A stretch of DNA of 64,000 bases from Paenibacillus faecis. GTDB lineage: Bacteria; Bacillota; Bacilli; Paenibacillales; Paenibacillaceae. The stretch lies in the NCBI RefSeq assembly GCF_008084145.1, contig NZ_VSDO01000004.1, positions 324,202 through 388,201 on the forward strand. Direction: 5' to 3'. Every line of letters begins with the position of its first letter. Position 1 is the first letter of the stretch. Below are positions 7,939-16,295 of this stretch, one piece after another. Made by a program: the position numbers and the translations under genes. The notes below the pieces were generated by a model. It had not been told where the DNA came from. It did no database searches and was given only the letters and a program-made list of their open reading frames with translations.

Positions 7939-8667
7939 TTGATCCAATTTCATCAGGTAGAGAAGCACTACGGGCATTTTCACGTGTTAAAAAACATCAA
8001 TTTGTCCGTGGAGGAAGGGGAAGTGGTTGTGGTCGTGGGCCCCTCCGGCTCGGGAAAAAGCACGATGCTGCGCTGCATCAACCGGCTGGAGACGATTACG
8101 AGCGGCCTGCTGACGGTAAACGGGGTACAGATCCATGACCGAAAGATCGACATCAATCGCGTCAGACGGGATATCGGTATGGTATTTCAGCATTTTAACC
8201 TGTACCCCCATAAGAAAGTCATCGATAACATCACCCTGGCACCGATCAAAGTGCTGGGCCTGTCCAAAGCGGAGGCGGCCGATACGGCGATGTATTACCT
8301 GGAGAAGGTAGGCATCGCCGACAAAGCGAACGCCTATCCGTCCCAGCTTTCCGGCGGTCAGCAGCAGCGGGTGGCGATCGCCCGGGGACTGGCGATGAAG
8401 CCGAAGATCATGCTGTTCGACGAGCCGACTTCGGCGCTCGATCCGGAGATGGTCGGCGAGGTGCTGGACGTGATGAAGGCGCTGGCGCGCGAGGGAATGA
8501 CGATGGTCGTCGTGACCCATGAAATGGGCTTCGCCCGCGAGGTGGCGGACCGGGTCGTCTTCATGGACCAGGGGCAAATCCTCGAGGAGAGCGAGCCGGG
8601 GGCGTTTTTCGACCGGCCGCAGGAAGAGCGGCTGAAGACGTTCCTCGGCCGGCTGCTGAGCCACTAA
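7939..8667 (+). CDS. glnQ: Amino acid ABC transporter ATP-binding protein
   Basis: A 242-residue ATPase of a polar amino acid importer. It shows Walker A GPSGSGKST, Q-loop VFQHFNLYPH, signature LSGGQQQR, Walker B IMLFDEPTSALDP and the switch His in VVTHEMGFA. The TTG at 7939 is preferred because AAGGGAGG ends eight bases upstream; an in-frame ATG-less extension from 7909 lacks such a site. It is the first gene of a glnQHMP-type operon, with the binding protein 75 bases downstream. The upstream 280 bases hold no gene. Confidence 0.93.
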   Translation: MIQFHQVEKHYGHFHVLKNINLSVEEGEVVVVVGPSGSGKSTMLRCINRLETITSGLLTVNGVQIHDRKIDINRVRRDIGMVFQHFNLYPHKKVIDNITLAPIKVLGLSKAEAADTAMYYLEKVGIADKANAYPSQLSGGQQQRVAIARGLAMKPKIMLFDEPTSALDPEMVGEVLDVMKALAREGMTMVVVTHEMGFAREVADRVVFMDQGQILEESEPGAFFDRPQEERLKTFLGRLLSH

Positions 8668-8742
8668 CATCGGGCTTTGCCCCCCCGCCGGCGGAGTTTG
8701 CAGGCGGAGACGCTATTTTGATGATAAAGGAGAGGGAATTTC

Positions 8743-9546
8743 ATGAGAAAACATTGGAAAATGATCTCGCTCGGCCTGGCGGCGTGCTTGATGATGACCG
8801 TTCTGGCCGGCTGCGGCGGCAAAAAGGAAGAGGGCGGGCTCGCCGCCATTAAAGAGCGGGGCAAACTGGTTGTCGGGGTGAAGTTCGACACCAAGCTGTT
8901 CGGTCTGAAAGACCCGTCCTCCGGGAATGTGGAGGGATTCGACATCGACATCTCCAAGGAGCTGGCCAAGCGGATTTTGGGCGACGGAAGCAAGGTGGAG
9001 TTTAAGGAAGTGACGTCCAAGACGCGGATTCCGATGCTCAATAACGGGGAAATCGACATGGTGGTGGCCACGATGACGATCACCGAGGAGCGGAAGAAGG
9101 AAGTGGATTTTTCGGACGTGTATTTTCAAGCCGGACAGTCGCTGCTGGTGAAGAAGGGGAGCCCGATCCGGGGGATTGAGGACGTGACCGCGGAAACCAA
9201 GGTAATGAGCTCCAAGGGCGCCACCTCCGTGAAAAATATCAAGGAAAAGGTGCCCGGCGTCACGGTTCTGGAATTCGACAATTACCAGGATGCCTTCAGC
9301 GCGCTGAAAGCGGGGCAGGGCGATGCGCTGACGACGGACGACGCGATTCTGTACGGCATGGCGGCGCAGGACCCGAATTTTGAGGTCGTCGGGAAACCGT
9401 TCACCGATGAGCCGTACGGGATTGCCTTCCGCAAGGGCAACGCCGAACTGGTGCAAGCGGTCAATGACGCGCTGAAAGCGATGCGGGAGAGCGGAGAGTA
9501 CGATGCGATTTACGAGAAATGGATCGGGAAGAAGCCTGCGGAATAG
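8743..9546 (+). CDS. glnH: Amino acid (glutamine-type) ABC transporter substrate-binding lipoprotein
   Basis: A 267-residue lipoprotein. The signal peptide ends in the lipobox LAGC at residues 21-24, followed by a GGKKEEGG spacer. The mature part is a type II periplasmic-binding fold of SBP family 3 (IKERGKLVVGVKFDTKLFG, GFDIDISKELAKRI, FSDVYFQAGQSLLVKKG). It would capture a polar amino acid outside the membrane and deliver it to the two permeases downstream. GlnKL downstream favours glutamine, but sequence alone does not prove the ligand. GGAGAGGG precedes the ATG. Confidence 0.9.
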   Translation: MRKHWKMISLGLAACLMMTVLAGCGGKKEEGGLAAIKERGKLVVGVKFDTKLFGLKDPSSGNVEGFDIDISKELAKRILGDGSKVEFKEVTSKTRIPMLNNGEIDMVVATMTITEERKKEVDFSDVYFQAGQSLLVKKGSPIRGIEDVTAETKVMSSKGATSVKNIKEKVPGVTVLEFDNYQDAFSALKAGQGDALTTDDAILYGMAAQDPNFEVVGKPFTDEPYGIAFRKGNAELVQAVNDALKAMRESGEYDAIYEKWIGKKPAE

Positions 9547-9636
9547 GCAAATTTAACGAAAGGATGGGCGGGAGCGGGGTGGCCGGGATTTATTCGGAGC
9601 CATCCTTCCCTTTCCATCCGGGGGGTGAGGGCATCG

Positions 9637-10287
9637 ATGGATTTTACCGTGTTGACCGAAAATATGGAGCCGTTTCTGCGCGGCTTTCTCAATACGATTT
9701 GGGCCAGCCTGCTCGGTTTGGCCGGAAGCTTCGTACTCGGCGTCATCATCGCCGTATTCCGGATCACGCGGCTTCGTCCGCTGGTCTGGTTCGGAACGGG
9801 GTACGTGGAGTTTTTTCGCAACATTCCGCTGCTCTTGGTCGTGTTCCTGTTCTATTTGGGACTACCCTCATTGGGCGTGACCTTAAGCGGCTTTGCGGCG
9901 GGAACGCTGGGACTGGCCGTGTACACGTCCGCTTTTATAGCGGAGGCGATCCGGGCGGGGATTTTGGCGGTGCCTGCCGGTCAGACGGAAGCGGCCCGTT
10001 CCTCGGGGCTCGGCTACGTGCAGACGATGGTCCATGTCGTTTTGCCCCAGGCGATCAAGCTGGTCATTCCGCCGCTCAGCAACCAGTTTATCAACCTGGT
10101 CAAAAACTCTTCCGTCCTGAGCATCGTCGCCGGGTTCGATCTGATGTATTACGGCGACGTGGTCGCCACGGAGACGTTCGACACGATCAATACGTACTTG
10201 TTCGTCGCGATGTTTTACCTGATCATCACGCTGCCGCTTAGTTACGGCTCCCGAGTGCTGGAACGGAAGCTGGCCAGGCATGATTAA
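9637..10287 (+). CDS. glnM: Amino acid ABC transporter permease (GlnM-like)
   Basis: A 216-residue inner-membrane permease of the HisM/GlnM type with about five membrane segments. The EAA loop reads EAARSSGLGYVQTMVHVVLPQA, abbreviated here to its EAARSSG and LPQA ends. The ATG at 9637 is preferred because GGGGGGTGAGG just upstream is the ribosome binding site; a GTG within that site at 9625 also opens the frame. It forms a heterodimeric channel with the next gene. Confidence 0.88.
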   Translation: MDFTVLTENMEPFLRGFLNTIWASLLGLAGSFVLGVIIAVFRITRLRPLVWFGTGYVEFFRNIPLLLVVFLFYLGLPSLGVTLSGFAAGTLGLAVYTSAFIAEAIRAGILAVPAGQTEAARSSGLGYVQTMVHVVLPQAIKLVIPPLSNQFINLVKNSSVLSIVAGFDLMYYGDVVATETFDTINTYLFVAMFYLIITLPLSYGSRVLERKLARHD

Positions 10288-10315
10288 GCGTTTATGAAGA
10301 GAGGAGGGGAAACGC

Positions 10316-10966
10316 ATGGATTTTGCCGGAGCGTATTCGGGTGAATTTTTGGTATTTCTGTTGGACGGCCTGTGGATGACCTTGAAAATCGCGCTGATCT
10401 CCATCGTGCTCAGCTTCACCTTCGGCTGCCTGATCGGGATCGTCAGGTATGCGCGGGTGCCGGTACTGTCGCCCGTCCTGGCGGTGCTGGTCGAGCTGCT
10501 GCGGAACTTGCCGCTGCTGCTGATCATCCTGTTCAGCCGCTTCGCGCTGCCGGACCTCGGGCTTCAGCTCGGACCGGAAGGCGCGGCGATCGCGGCCCTG
10601 ACGGTGTTCGAGATGGCGATGATCTCCGAAGTGGTCCGCGGCGGGCTGAACTCGATCCCGAAAGGGCAGATCGAAGCCGCCCGATCCTCGGGGCTAAGCG
10701 GGGTACAGACGCTGCGCCATATCGTCCTTCCGCAGGGTCTGCGGCGGATGGTACCGCCTCTCGTGAGCCAGTTTATTTCCCTGCTCAAGGACACCTCGCT
10801 CGCTACGGCGATCGCCCTGGCGGAGCTGATGCACAACGCCCAGATTATTATCGGGCACAGCTACAATTATGCGATACCGGTGCTGCTCCTTTGCGCGGTC
10901 ATTTATTTTATCGTCAATTACGTCTTGTCCCTGCTGTCCCGGCGGCTGGAGAACAAGATGGTTTAA
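10316..10966 (+). CDS. glnP: Amino acid ABC transporter permease (GlnP-like)
   Basis: A 216-residue polytopic permease, paralogous to the preceding gene. Its EAA loop reads EAARSSGLSGVQTLRHIVLP. GAGAGGAGGGG precedes the ATG at 10316. Together with GlnQ, GlnH and GlnM it completes a standard polar amino acid importer. No terminator hairpin is evident before the promoter at 10999, so read-through into glnK is possible. Confidence 0.88.
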   Translation: MDFAGAYSGEFLVFLLDGLWMTLKIALISIVLSFTFGCLIGIVRYARVPVLSPVLAVLVELLRNLPLLLIILFSRFALPDLGLQLGPEGAAIAALTVFEMAMISEVVRGGLNSIPKGQIEAARSSGLSGVQTLRHIVLPQGLRRMVPPLVSQFISLLKDTSLATAIALAELMHNAQIIIGHSYNYAIPVLLLCAVIYFIVNYVLSLLSRRLENKMV

Positions 10967-10998
10967 CCCCGCCATTACACCCGATGTCAGAGTGCTTA

Positions 10999-11026
10999 TT
11001 GAAAAAAATCGGGAGTATGCTAGTAT
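10999..11026 (+). promoter_or_regulatory. Extended -10 promoter of glnKL
   Basis: TTGAAA (10999-11004) and TAGTAT (11021-11026) are separated by 16 bases. TGC precedes the -10, making an extended -10. It lies about 33 bases upstream of the glnK ATG, so glnKL can be expressed apart from the transporter. Confidence 0.6.
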
Positions 11027-11058
11027 AGTTCCAACGTAACGGCGGGGGATGAGAACCG

Positions 11059-12348
11059 ATGATGACGGGGCCTTTTTTTCGCCATCGGGCAGGCCGGATG
11101 CTCCTGGTGGCTGCGGGTACGGCGATCGCCGGCGAATTTAAAATCAATCCGTTTGACGGCGATATTTTTCGTATTGCCTTGGGGAGCAGCGCTTTCCTCC
11201 TGTTCCTCCTCCTTCTCCGCGACCTCCCTTGCCTGAAGACCGGCATGGCGACGGGGGCCGTCGTCCTGCTGTTCCGCGTGGCGCTGGATGTGCTCTGGCC
11301 GAATCACGCTCCCCCGCTTCAAAGCTTCTGCAACCATATTTCCGCGGCCGTGTATTATATCGCCTTCGGGGCGGTTTTATCCTTCGTGCGCCGGCTGGAC
11401 CGCGTCCATCCGCTGCTGCTGGGCGGCGCGGCGGCCTGCGCCGATTTTATTTCCAATGAAGCGGAACTGCTGACCCGCATGCTCGTCCTCGGCACGTCTT
11501 CCTTCCACTTGAGCGAGTGGGCGTACCTGTCCCTGATCGCCGTGCTCCGAACGTATTTCGCGACCGGCATCTACAGCAGTATGGCGATTTACCGGATGCG
11601 CGCCGTCCAGGCGGAGCAGCAGCGGCGGATCGACCAGATGCTTGGCTTCGGCTCGGGGCTGTATGGCGAGGTGTTTTACCTGCGCAAATCGGTTGACACG
11701 GTGGAGCGGCTGACGGCAGAAAGCTACGGGCTGTACCGCGATTTAAAACAGGATGGCCGGACCGCGCACGCCAGGCGGCTGCTGGATATCACGCAGCAGA
11801 TTCACGAGGTGAAGAAGGATTCGCAGCGCATTCTGGCCGGGCTGCTGAAGCTGTCCGAGCAGGAGGACGCCGCAGCCGACATGCGGCTTGCGCAGATGGC
11901 CGATTTTTTGCTCAAAAGCAACGCCGAGTATGCCCGGATGCTGGGCAAGGAGATCAGTTTCGAGCAAATGGTGACGGCCAACTACCGGACGAACCGGTAC
12001 ATCCCGCTGCTTACGCTGCTCAACAACCTGTTGGCGAACGCGGTGGAGGCGATCGAAGAACGCGGAACGGTAGGGCTGCGGATTTTTGAGGCGGAGGGCC
12101 GGACCTGGATCGTGGTGCAGGATAACGGACGAGGCTTTGAGGAGGGAGACAGGGATCTCCTCTTTGAGCCGGGCTTCACCACGAAATTCGATGAGGAGGG
12201 CGCCGCTGCCACCGGCATCGGATTGTCGCATGTGAGGGATATCGTAAATGCTTTTGGCGGACGGATTGAAGTGAGAGCACCGGTCGCGGGACCGGGAGCG
12301 GTATTTGAAGTCGCGATTCCAACGATCACGATCAAGAGAGGGGATTGA
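11059..12348 (+). CDS. glnK: GlnK (YcbA)-type sensor histidine kinase
   Basis: A 429-residue membrane kinase. The first about 180 residues carry around six hydrophobic segments. A coiled cytoplasmic stretch follows, then an H-box around IHEVKKDSQR with the likely phospho-acceptor at His249. The ATPase domain shows an N box (LLNNLLANAVEAIEE), DNGRGF and GIGLSHV. This matches the B. subtilis GlnK sensor, which with GlnL controls glutamine uptake and glutaminase genes. It is followed four bases later by the response regulator, and its placement after a glutamine-type importer supports the same role here. Confidence 0.87.
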   Translation: MMTGPFFRHRAGRMLLVAAGTAIAGEFKINPFDGDIFRIALGSSAFLLFLLLLRDLPCLKTGMATGAVVLLFRVALDVLWPNHAPPLQSFCNHISAAVYYIAFGAVLSFVRRLDRVHPLLLGGAAACADFISNEAELLTRMLVLGTSSFHLSEWAYLSLIAVLRTYFATGIYSSMAIYRMRAVQAEQQRRIDQMLGFGSGLYGEVFYLRKSVDTVERLTAESYGLYRDLKQDGRTAHARRLLDITQQIHEVKKDSQRILAGLLKLSEQEDAAADMRLAQMADFLLKSNAEYARMLGKEISFEQMVTANYRTNRYIPLLTLLNNLLANAVEAIEERGTVGLRIFEAEGRTWIVVQDNGRGFEEGDRDLLFEPGFTTKFDEEGAAATGIGLSHVRDIVNAFGGRIEVRAPVAGPGAVFEVAIPTITIKRGD

Positions 12349-12351
12349 ACG

Positions 12352-13323
12352 ATGGCGCTTTCCTTTTGCATTGTGGACGATGACCGGGGGACCCGGCGCA
12401 TGCTTCAGCATATCATCGAGGGGAGCCGGCTCGGCGAGGTCGTGGGCATGGCCGCTGGCGGCGCGGAAGGCACCCGTATGATTCTGGAACAGTCGCCCGA
12501 CGTCGTGCTGATGGATCTGCTGATGCCCGATCAGGACGGCATTGAAACGATCTCCCTGCTCCAAAGCCGGGGCTGCGGGGCAAGGTATGTCATGATTTCG
12601 CAAATTGAAAATCAGGACATGGTAGGGCGCGCGTACCGGACGGGAATCGAGTTCTTCATCCGCAAGCCGATCAACCGGATCGAGGTTGAAGCGGTGCTGC
12701 GGAAAGTATCGGAGCGCTGGACGGTGAATCGCTCCCTGACGGAAATCCGCTCCGCGCTGGCGAAGCTGGAGGGAATGCAGCGGGTGATGGCGGCGTTGGA
12801 CGGGGTGGGAATGCCCGGCGTGCCGGAAACCGGGGAGGCGGCCGGCCCTCCCCCGCCGGCAAACCCCGCCGCTGCCCGCAAAACCGTCAAGGACGCCGTG
12901 CAGCCCATTCTGATGAGCATGGGTATGATCGGCGAGAGCGGGAGCCGCGACATCATCGCGATTCTGGAATGGCTGATGGAGGGGCCCCGGACGGGATTTC
13001 CGCCGCTGCGGGAGATCTACCTGGCCGTGGCCGGTACCGGCGGAACTCGGGAGCCGGCCGACCCCGAGAAGGAGATCAAGGCGATCGAGCAGCGCCTGCG
13101 CCGCGCCCTGACCGTCGGGATCGGGCATCTGGCTTCCCTCGGGTTGACCGATTACGGCCACCCGAAGTTCGAATACTATGCGCCGCTCTATTTTGATTTT
13201 GCTGAGGTGCGCCAAAAGATGAAAGACCTGGAGCACGGGCGCGCGGGCGGCAAAGTGAAGGTGAACATCAAGAAGTTCCTGCAGGTGCTGTACCTGGAGG
13301 TCCAGGAGCAGCTGCGGGATTGA
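12352..13323 (+). CDS. glnL: GlnL (YcbB)-type response regulator
   Basis: A 323-residue regulator. The receiver domain (residues 1-120) has the acidic pair DDD near residue 9 and the phosphorylated Asp55 in VLMDLLMPDQDG. A Pro/Ala-rich linker (about 160-175) joins it to the YcbB-type DNA-binding domain (KTVKDAVQPILMSMGM to NIKKFLQVLYLEVQEQL), characteristic of GlnL. GAGAGGGG precedes the ATG at 12352. It likely regulates the neighbouring glutamine-type transporter and glutaminase or permease genes elsewhere. Confidence 0.87.
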   Translation: MALSFCIVDDDRGTRRMLQHIIEGSRLGEVVGMAAGGAEGTRMILEQSPDVVLMDLLMPDQDGIETISLLQSRGCGARYVMISQIENQDMVGRAYRTGIEFFIRKPINRIEVEAVLRKVSERWTVNRSLTEIRSALAKLEGMQRVMAALDGVGMPGVPETGEAAGPPPPANPAAARKTVKDAVQPILMSMGMIGESGSRDIIAILEWLMEGPRTGFPPLREIYLAVAGTGGTREPADPEKEIKAIEQRLRRALTVGIGHLASLGLTDYGHPKFEYYAPLYFDFAEVRQKMKDLEHGRAGGKVKVNIKKFLQVLYLEVQEQLRD

Positions 13324-13329
13324 AGGGGC

Positions 13330-13583
13330 CTCGGGCGAGGGGGCCGCTATGCCCGGGCGGCGGGGCGGTTGGGCTCCGGCTCCGCCCCCGCCCGTCGTGC
13401 CCGGCGGGTCACTGCCGGTGGCGTGCTCCCGGGGAGCCAAGTCCCGTCAGCCCACTTGCGTCAGCCCGCACCCGTCCTGGGGCAGGGCCGTTTGGTGGCG
13501 CATCGGTGGCCCACTTGCGGCACCCCGTCCCCACCCGTCATGCCCGGCTGTCCAGCCCGCGCTCCTTTGGAACGCGGGCAGGG
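13330..13583. other. GC-rich intergenic stretch with element-derived direct repeat
   Basis: A very G+C-rich region between glnL and the family C element. A 28-bp segment (GGCCGCTATGCCCGGGCGG and the following CGGGGCGGT) occurs at 13342-13369 and again, perfectly, at the right edge of the C element at 13774-13801. CCCACTTGCG occurs twice, near 13454 and 13511. No coding sequence is credible: the open frames are compositional. It may be the wreck of another C-type element. Confidence 0.6.
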
Positions 13584-13785
13584 GAATAGCGGCCAAAAGG
13601 GCCGCTATTTTGTCGAATTCGGCTCATTTGTGAGAAATAGCGGTCATTAAAGGCCTTATTTTTGGGGAAACCGGGCTAAACCCTGATTTTTGGGCCCGAT
13701 TCAGAGAAATAAGGCCGTTTTTGACCGCTATTTTCTCCGTGGAGCCGAATCGGGCCGAAATAGCGGCCCAAAAGGCCGCTATGCC
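13584..13785. repeat. Four-unit intergenic element, family C, copy 1
   Basis: Units lie at 13584-13611, 13632-13663, 13704-13735 and 13756-13785. The outer units are ATAGCGGCC/GGCCGCTAT hairpins. Unit 3 (AAATAAGGCC..GACCGCTATTT) is the reverse complement of unit 2. Unit centres 13598, 13647, 13719 and 13770 are symmetric about 13684. The sequence outside the outer hairpins also pairs (CGAATTCGGCTC against GAGCCGAATCG). The whole element is thus a 200-bp imperfect palindrome. Confidence 0.85.
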
Positions 13786-13885
13786 CGGGCGGCGGGGCGG
13801 TCGGACTTTCGGCCCCACTCTGGTCCCGGAAATGAATGACCAATGGCGGTGTAAACGATCCTCCGGAAGGAACGGGTTAGAAACC

Positions 13886-13919
13886 AAGAAGTTAGCCGAT
13901 AAGGCTGGCTTCTTTTTTA
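13886..13919 (+). terminator. Terminator-like hairpin upstream of the GntR promoter
   Basis: AAGAAGTTAGCC pairs with GGCTGGCTTCTT, followed by TTTTT. No gene precedes it within 560 bases, so it ends either glnL read-through or an unannotated transcript. Confidence 0.65.
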
Positions 13920-13940
13920 TTTTCCCGGGCATGGCCTGGA

Positions 13941-13989
13941 ATTTAAGTATTATTTGTATTAATATATATAATACAAATAATACTTAAAT
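13941..13989. promoter_or_regulatory. Long perfect inverted repeat, likely GntR operator and promoter
   Basis: The 20-base arm 13941-13960 (starting ATTTAAGTATTATTTG) is the perfect reverse complement of 13970-13989, with a nine-base AT spacer. It lies 18 bases before the GntR ATG and overlaps the only AT-rich promoter-like sequence there. That is what an autoregulating YtrA-type repressor would use. Confidence 0.7.
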
Positions 13990-14007
13990 GTTAAGGAGCA
14001 CCCAGCC

Positions 14008-14394
14008 ATGCTGCTTTCTTTGGATTTGGATAGCGAGACGCCTTTATACGAACAGCTGCGCAATCGGATTATTATCGGAATCGCAACCGGGGAGCTGGCG
14101 GAGCAGGAAAAACTTCCCACGGTCCGGCAATTGGCGGACGATCTGGGGATCAACGCGATGACGGTCAATAAAGCCTACGCGCTGCTGAAGCAGGAAGGCT
14201 ACATCGCGATTGACCGGCGGCATGGGGCCAAGGTAAGCGCCCGGCAGCAGGGTAAGGTCGATGCCGTGCCGGAACCGGAACTGGAAAGGAAGCTTGAATT
14301 GCTTATCGCGGAAGCGGCGATCCGAGGGGTTGACCCCTCGCGTTTTCACCAGCTTTGCGCCCGGATTTTTTCGAAAATGAGCTACCAACCCTAA
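14008..14394 (+). CDS. GntR-family (YtrA subfamily) transcriptional regulator
   Basis: A 128-residue protein. Residues 8-75 are a GntR winged helix (PLYEQLRNRIIIGIATGEL, LPTVRQLADDLGINAMTVNK, LLKQEGYIAIDRRHGAKV). The short C-terminal helix pair, in place of a ligand domain, marks the YtrA subfamily. These repressors usually control an adjacent membrane protein or ABC exporter operon and often respond to envelope stress. AAGGAG precedes the ATG. The next gene, 16 bases on, encodes a membrane protein and is the probable target. Confidence 0.88.
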   Translation: MLLSLDLDSETPLYEQLRNRIIIGIATGELAEQEKLPTVRQLADDLGINAMTVNKAYALLKQEGYIAIDRRHGAKVSARQQGKVDAVPEPELERKLELLIAEAAIRGVDPSRFHQLCARIFSKMSYQP

Positions 14395-14410
14395 TCCTGG
14401 ATGAAATGAG

Positions 14411-15814
14411 TTGATTCCTATTTTTACGCTGCTGTTATCGGGTATTGCCCTGTTCAGTTACATCGTGCTTCTGGCGACTTACGGTCCGCAGACCAAATAT
14501 CAAAAAGGGATGTTATTTGCTGTGACCTTGCCCGGCCATGCGATGGAGCATCCGGAGACGGCAAGGATCCAGGCGGGTTTCCGCAGGCGCTTCAGGAATG
14601 TCAGCCTTGGCATGGCGCTGTTGTTTGTCCCCGTGCTGTTCCTTCGCCATCATATGGCTTTTCAGGCGGTTTACTTTTTCATGTGGTTTCCGACCTTTTT
14701 CATCGTGATGGCCCTGCCCTTCCGCAAGGCGTTTCGGCAAACGCTGGCTTTAAAGCGTGAACACGACTGGTTCGTCGGGCCGAGACGCGTGGTGATGGGC
14801 GATTTGCGGGTGGCCCGGCTGAAAAACCGGAAGTCCGCTCCCTTGTGGCTGTTTTCCTTCCCTTTCGCCATGGCCGGCGGAACGCTGCTGTGGACGGCCC
14901 GTGAGGAAAAGGGGCTTCTCGCCATCGCTGTCGGGGGGCTGGCCGTCACGGCTTTGCTTTTTCTGATATCCGCGCTGATGAGGAGATCCAAAGCCAAGGT
15001 GTACAGCGAGAACAGTGAAGTCAATCTCAGCCTGAACCAGGCCAGACGGAGAGTGTTGTCCTTTTTATGGCTCGCGGTGGCGGTGGTGGAGAACATCCAT
15101 TTCTATCTCATCACCCTATCGGCGCTTCGGGAGAATGACGGAATGACCGGATTTTGGACGGCGGTTACGCTGCTGTTTACGGCAATCCCCTTAGCGATGG
15201 TGATTTACGCTTATCGTAAGATTCGCGTCCTGGAGAATGATATACTGGCCCAGGAGGGAAAAGAGATCGTTACGGATGACGATGAGTACTGGGCTAACGG
15301 GTTTACCTACCATAATCCTGACGACCGAAGCGTTTTCGTTCCCAAGCGGGTGGGGATGGGCGAAACCGTGAACACGGCGACCTTAACCGGAAAAATACTT
15401 GTCTGGGGGGTTCTCGGTCTGACCGCCTCGGTGCTGGTGGGAGTCATCTTTATGCTGATCCGCTCCGAGCTCACATCGCCCGAGCTGCGATTTGCCGCGG
15501 ACAATCGCGTAGAAATCGATTATCCGATGTATTCATACGGCTTCCGAGCGGAGGACATACGGGACATTGCCCTTGTCGACGAACTGCCGACAGGGATCAA
15601 AATCAATGGGGAGGCGACCGACCGGCACGCGCGAGGACATTTCCGGCTGAAGGAATTGGGCAAAGCCAGGTTGTATGTTTTTAAGGATCGCCCTCCGTTT
15701 ATTCGAATCAAACTGAAAGACGGATATATTTTTTACAATGAGGAGGAGCCGGGGCGGACGCAAAGTTTGTATGATCAGTTGAAAGAGCGTGTCGCATCCG
15801 GAATGGAAAATTAA
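14411..15814 (+). CDS. DUF5808-type multi-pass membrane protein
   Basis: A 467-residue protein with about seven hydrophobic segments (near residues 3-22, 55-95, 135-185, 205-250 and 325-350). A conserved-looking stretch YWANGFTYHNPDDRSVFVPK near residue 295 resembles the DUF5808 motif. The C-terminal 100 residues (RVEIDYPMYSYGFRAEDIRDI to LKDGYIFYNE) look like a bacterial PH-type sensor domain. Start is TTG at 14411, preceded by GAAATGAG. It is co-transcribed with the YtrA-type regulator. Function is not known; YtrA partners are often involved in envelope stress or antimicrobial response. Confidence 0.7.
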   Translation: MIPIFTLLLSGIALFSYIVLLATYGPQTKYQKGMLFAVTLPGHAMEHPETARIQAGFRRRFRNVSLGMALLFVPVLFLRHHMAFQAVYFFMWFPTFFIVMALPFRKAFRQTLALKREHDWFVGPRRVVMGDLRVARLKNRKSAPLWLFSFPFAMAGGTLLWTAREEKGLLAIAVGGLAVTALLFLISALMRRSKAKVYSENSEVNLSLNQARRRVLSFLWLAVAVVENIHFYLITLSALRENDGMTGFWTAVTLLFTAIPLAMVIYAYRKIRVLENDILAQEGKEIVTDDDEYWANGFTYHNPDDRSVFVPKRVGMGETVNTATLTGKILVWGVLGLTASVLVGVIFMLIRSELTSPELRFAADNRVEIDYPMYSYGFRAEDIRDIALVDELPTGIKINGEATDRHARGHFRLKELGKARLYVFKDRPPFIRIKLKDGYIFYNEEEPGRTQSLYDQLKERVASGMEN

Positions 15815-15889
15815 CTGGAAGAAAACGGCAAATTTAAGCATAAACCTTTATGATGGGTCCCAATGATTAGGGGAGGATCTCATCTTACG

Positions 15890-16197
15890 ATGTTTATGGG
15901 GATCGGCATGTTCGGGCTGTATTTCCTGCATATCCGTAAGGCCGGAAAGCTGGGTTTTCCGCTTTTGCCATTCATTCGTTCGCAAGTTTTTTGCTGATGG
16001 CGCTCGTCTTTGATTCGCTGACGTTCCGGGTCTATGAGCCGTCGATGCTGGACTCGCCGCCCCCGCCTTTGCCGATCGCCATCACAGGGCTGACGTCCAT
16101 GCCCCTGCTGATTCTCAGCATGGTGCTGTTTCCGGTTTGCGTCTTGCGGACCCAAATTTCGGACATGGCCCGGCAGGACGCGGATCTCGCAGCCTGA
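15890..16197 (+). pseudogene. Frameshifted small membrane protein
   Basis: One frame starts MFMGIGMFGLYFLHIRKAGK and stops early at 16000. The overlapping frame continues FAIHSFASFLLMALVFDS and then IAITGLTSMPLLILSMVLFP to a stop at 16197. Both parts are hydrophobic and would join into a protein of about 100 residues with three membrane segments if a single base were changed near 15950-15970. I do not recognise the family. A sequencing error is the main alternative. Confidence 0.5.
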
Positions 16198-16231
16198 TTT
16201 CTGAAGTAGCCCGATGGGCCGTATCCATCTC

Positions 16232-16266
16232 AAAGAAAGAAGCCGCTCGCGGGCGGCTTCTTTGAG
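16232..16266. terminator. Bidirectional terminator
   Basis: AAAGAAGCCG pairs with CGGCTTCTTT across a short CTCGCGGG loop. It lies between the broken membrane gene and the convergent coat protein gene. Confidence 0.75.
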
Positions 16267-16295
16267 TTCCATGATATTCGCCGGTCGGCAAAAAA

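Noticed and set aside
11743..13440. 565-codon minus-strand frame across glnK and glnL
   Set aside because: It is antisense to two recognisable genes, and its composition is typical of shadow frames in GC-rich DNA.
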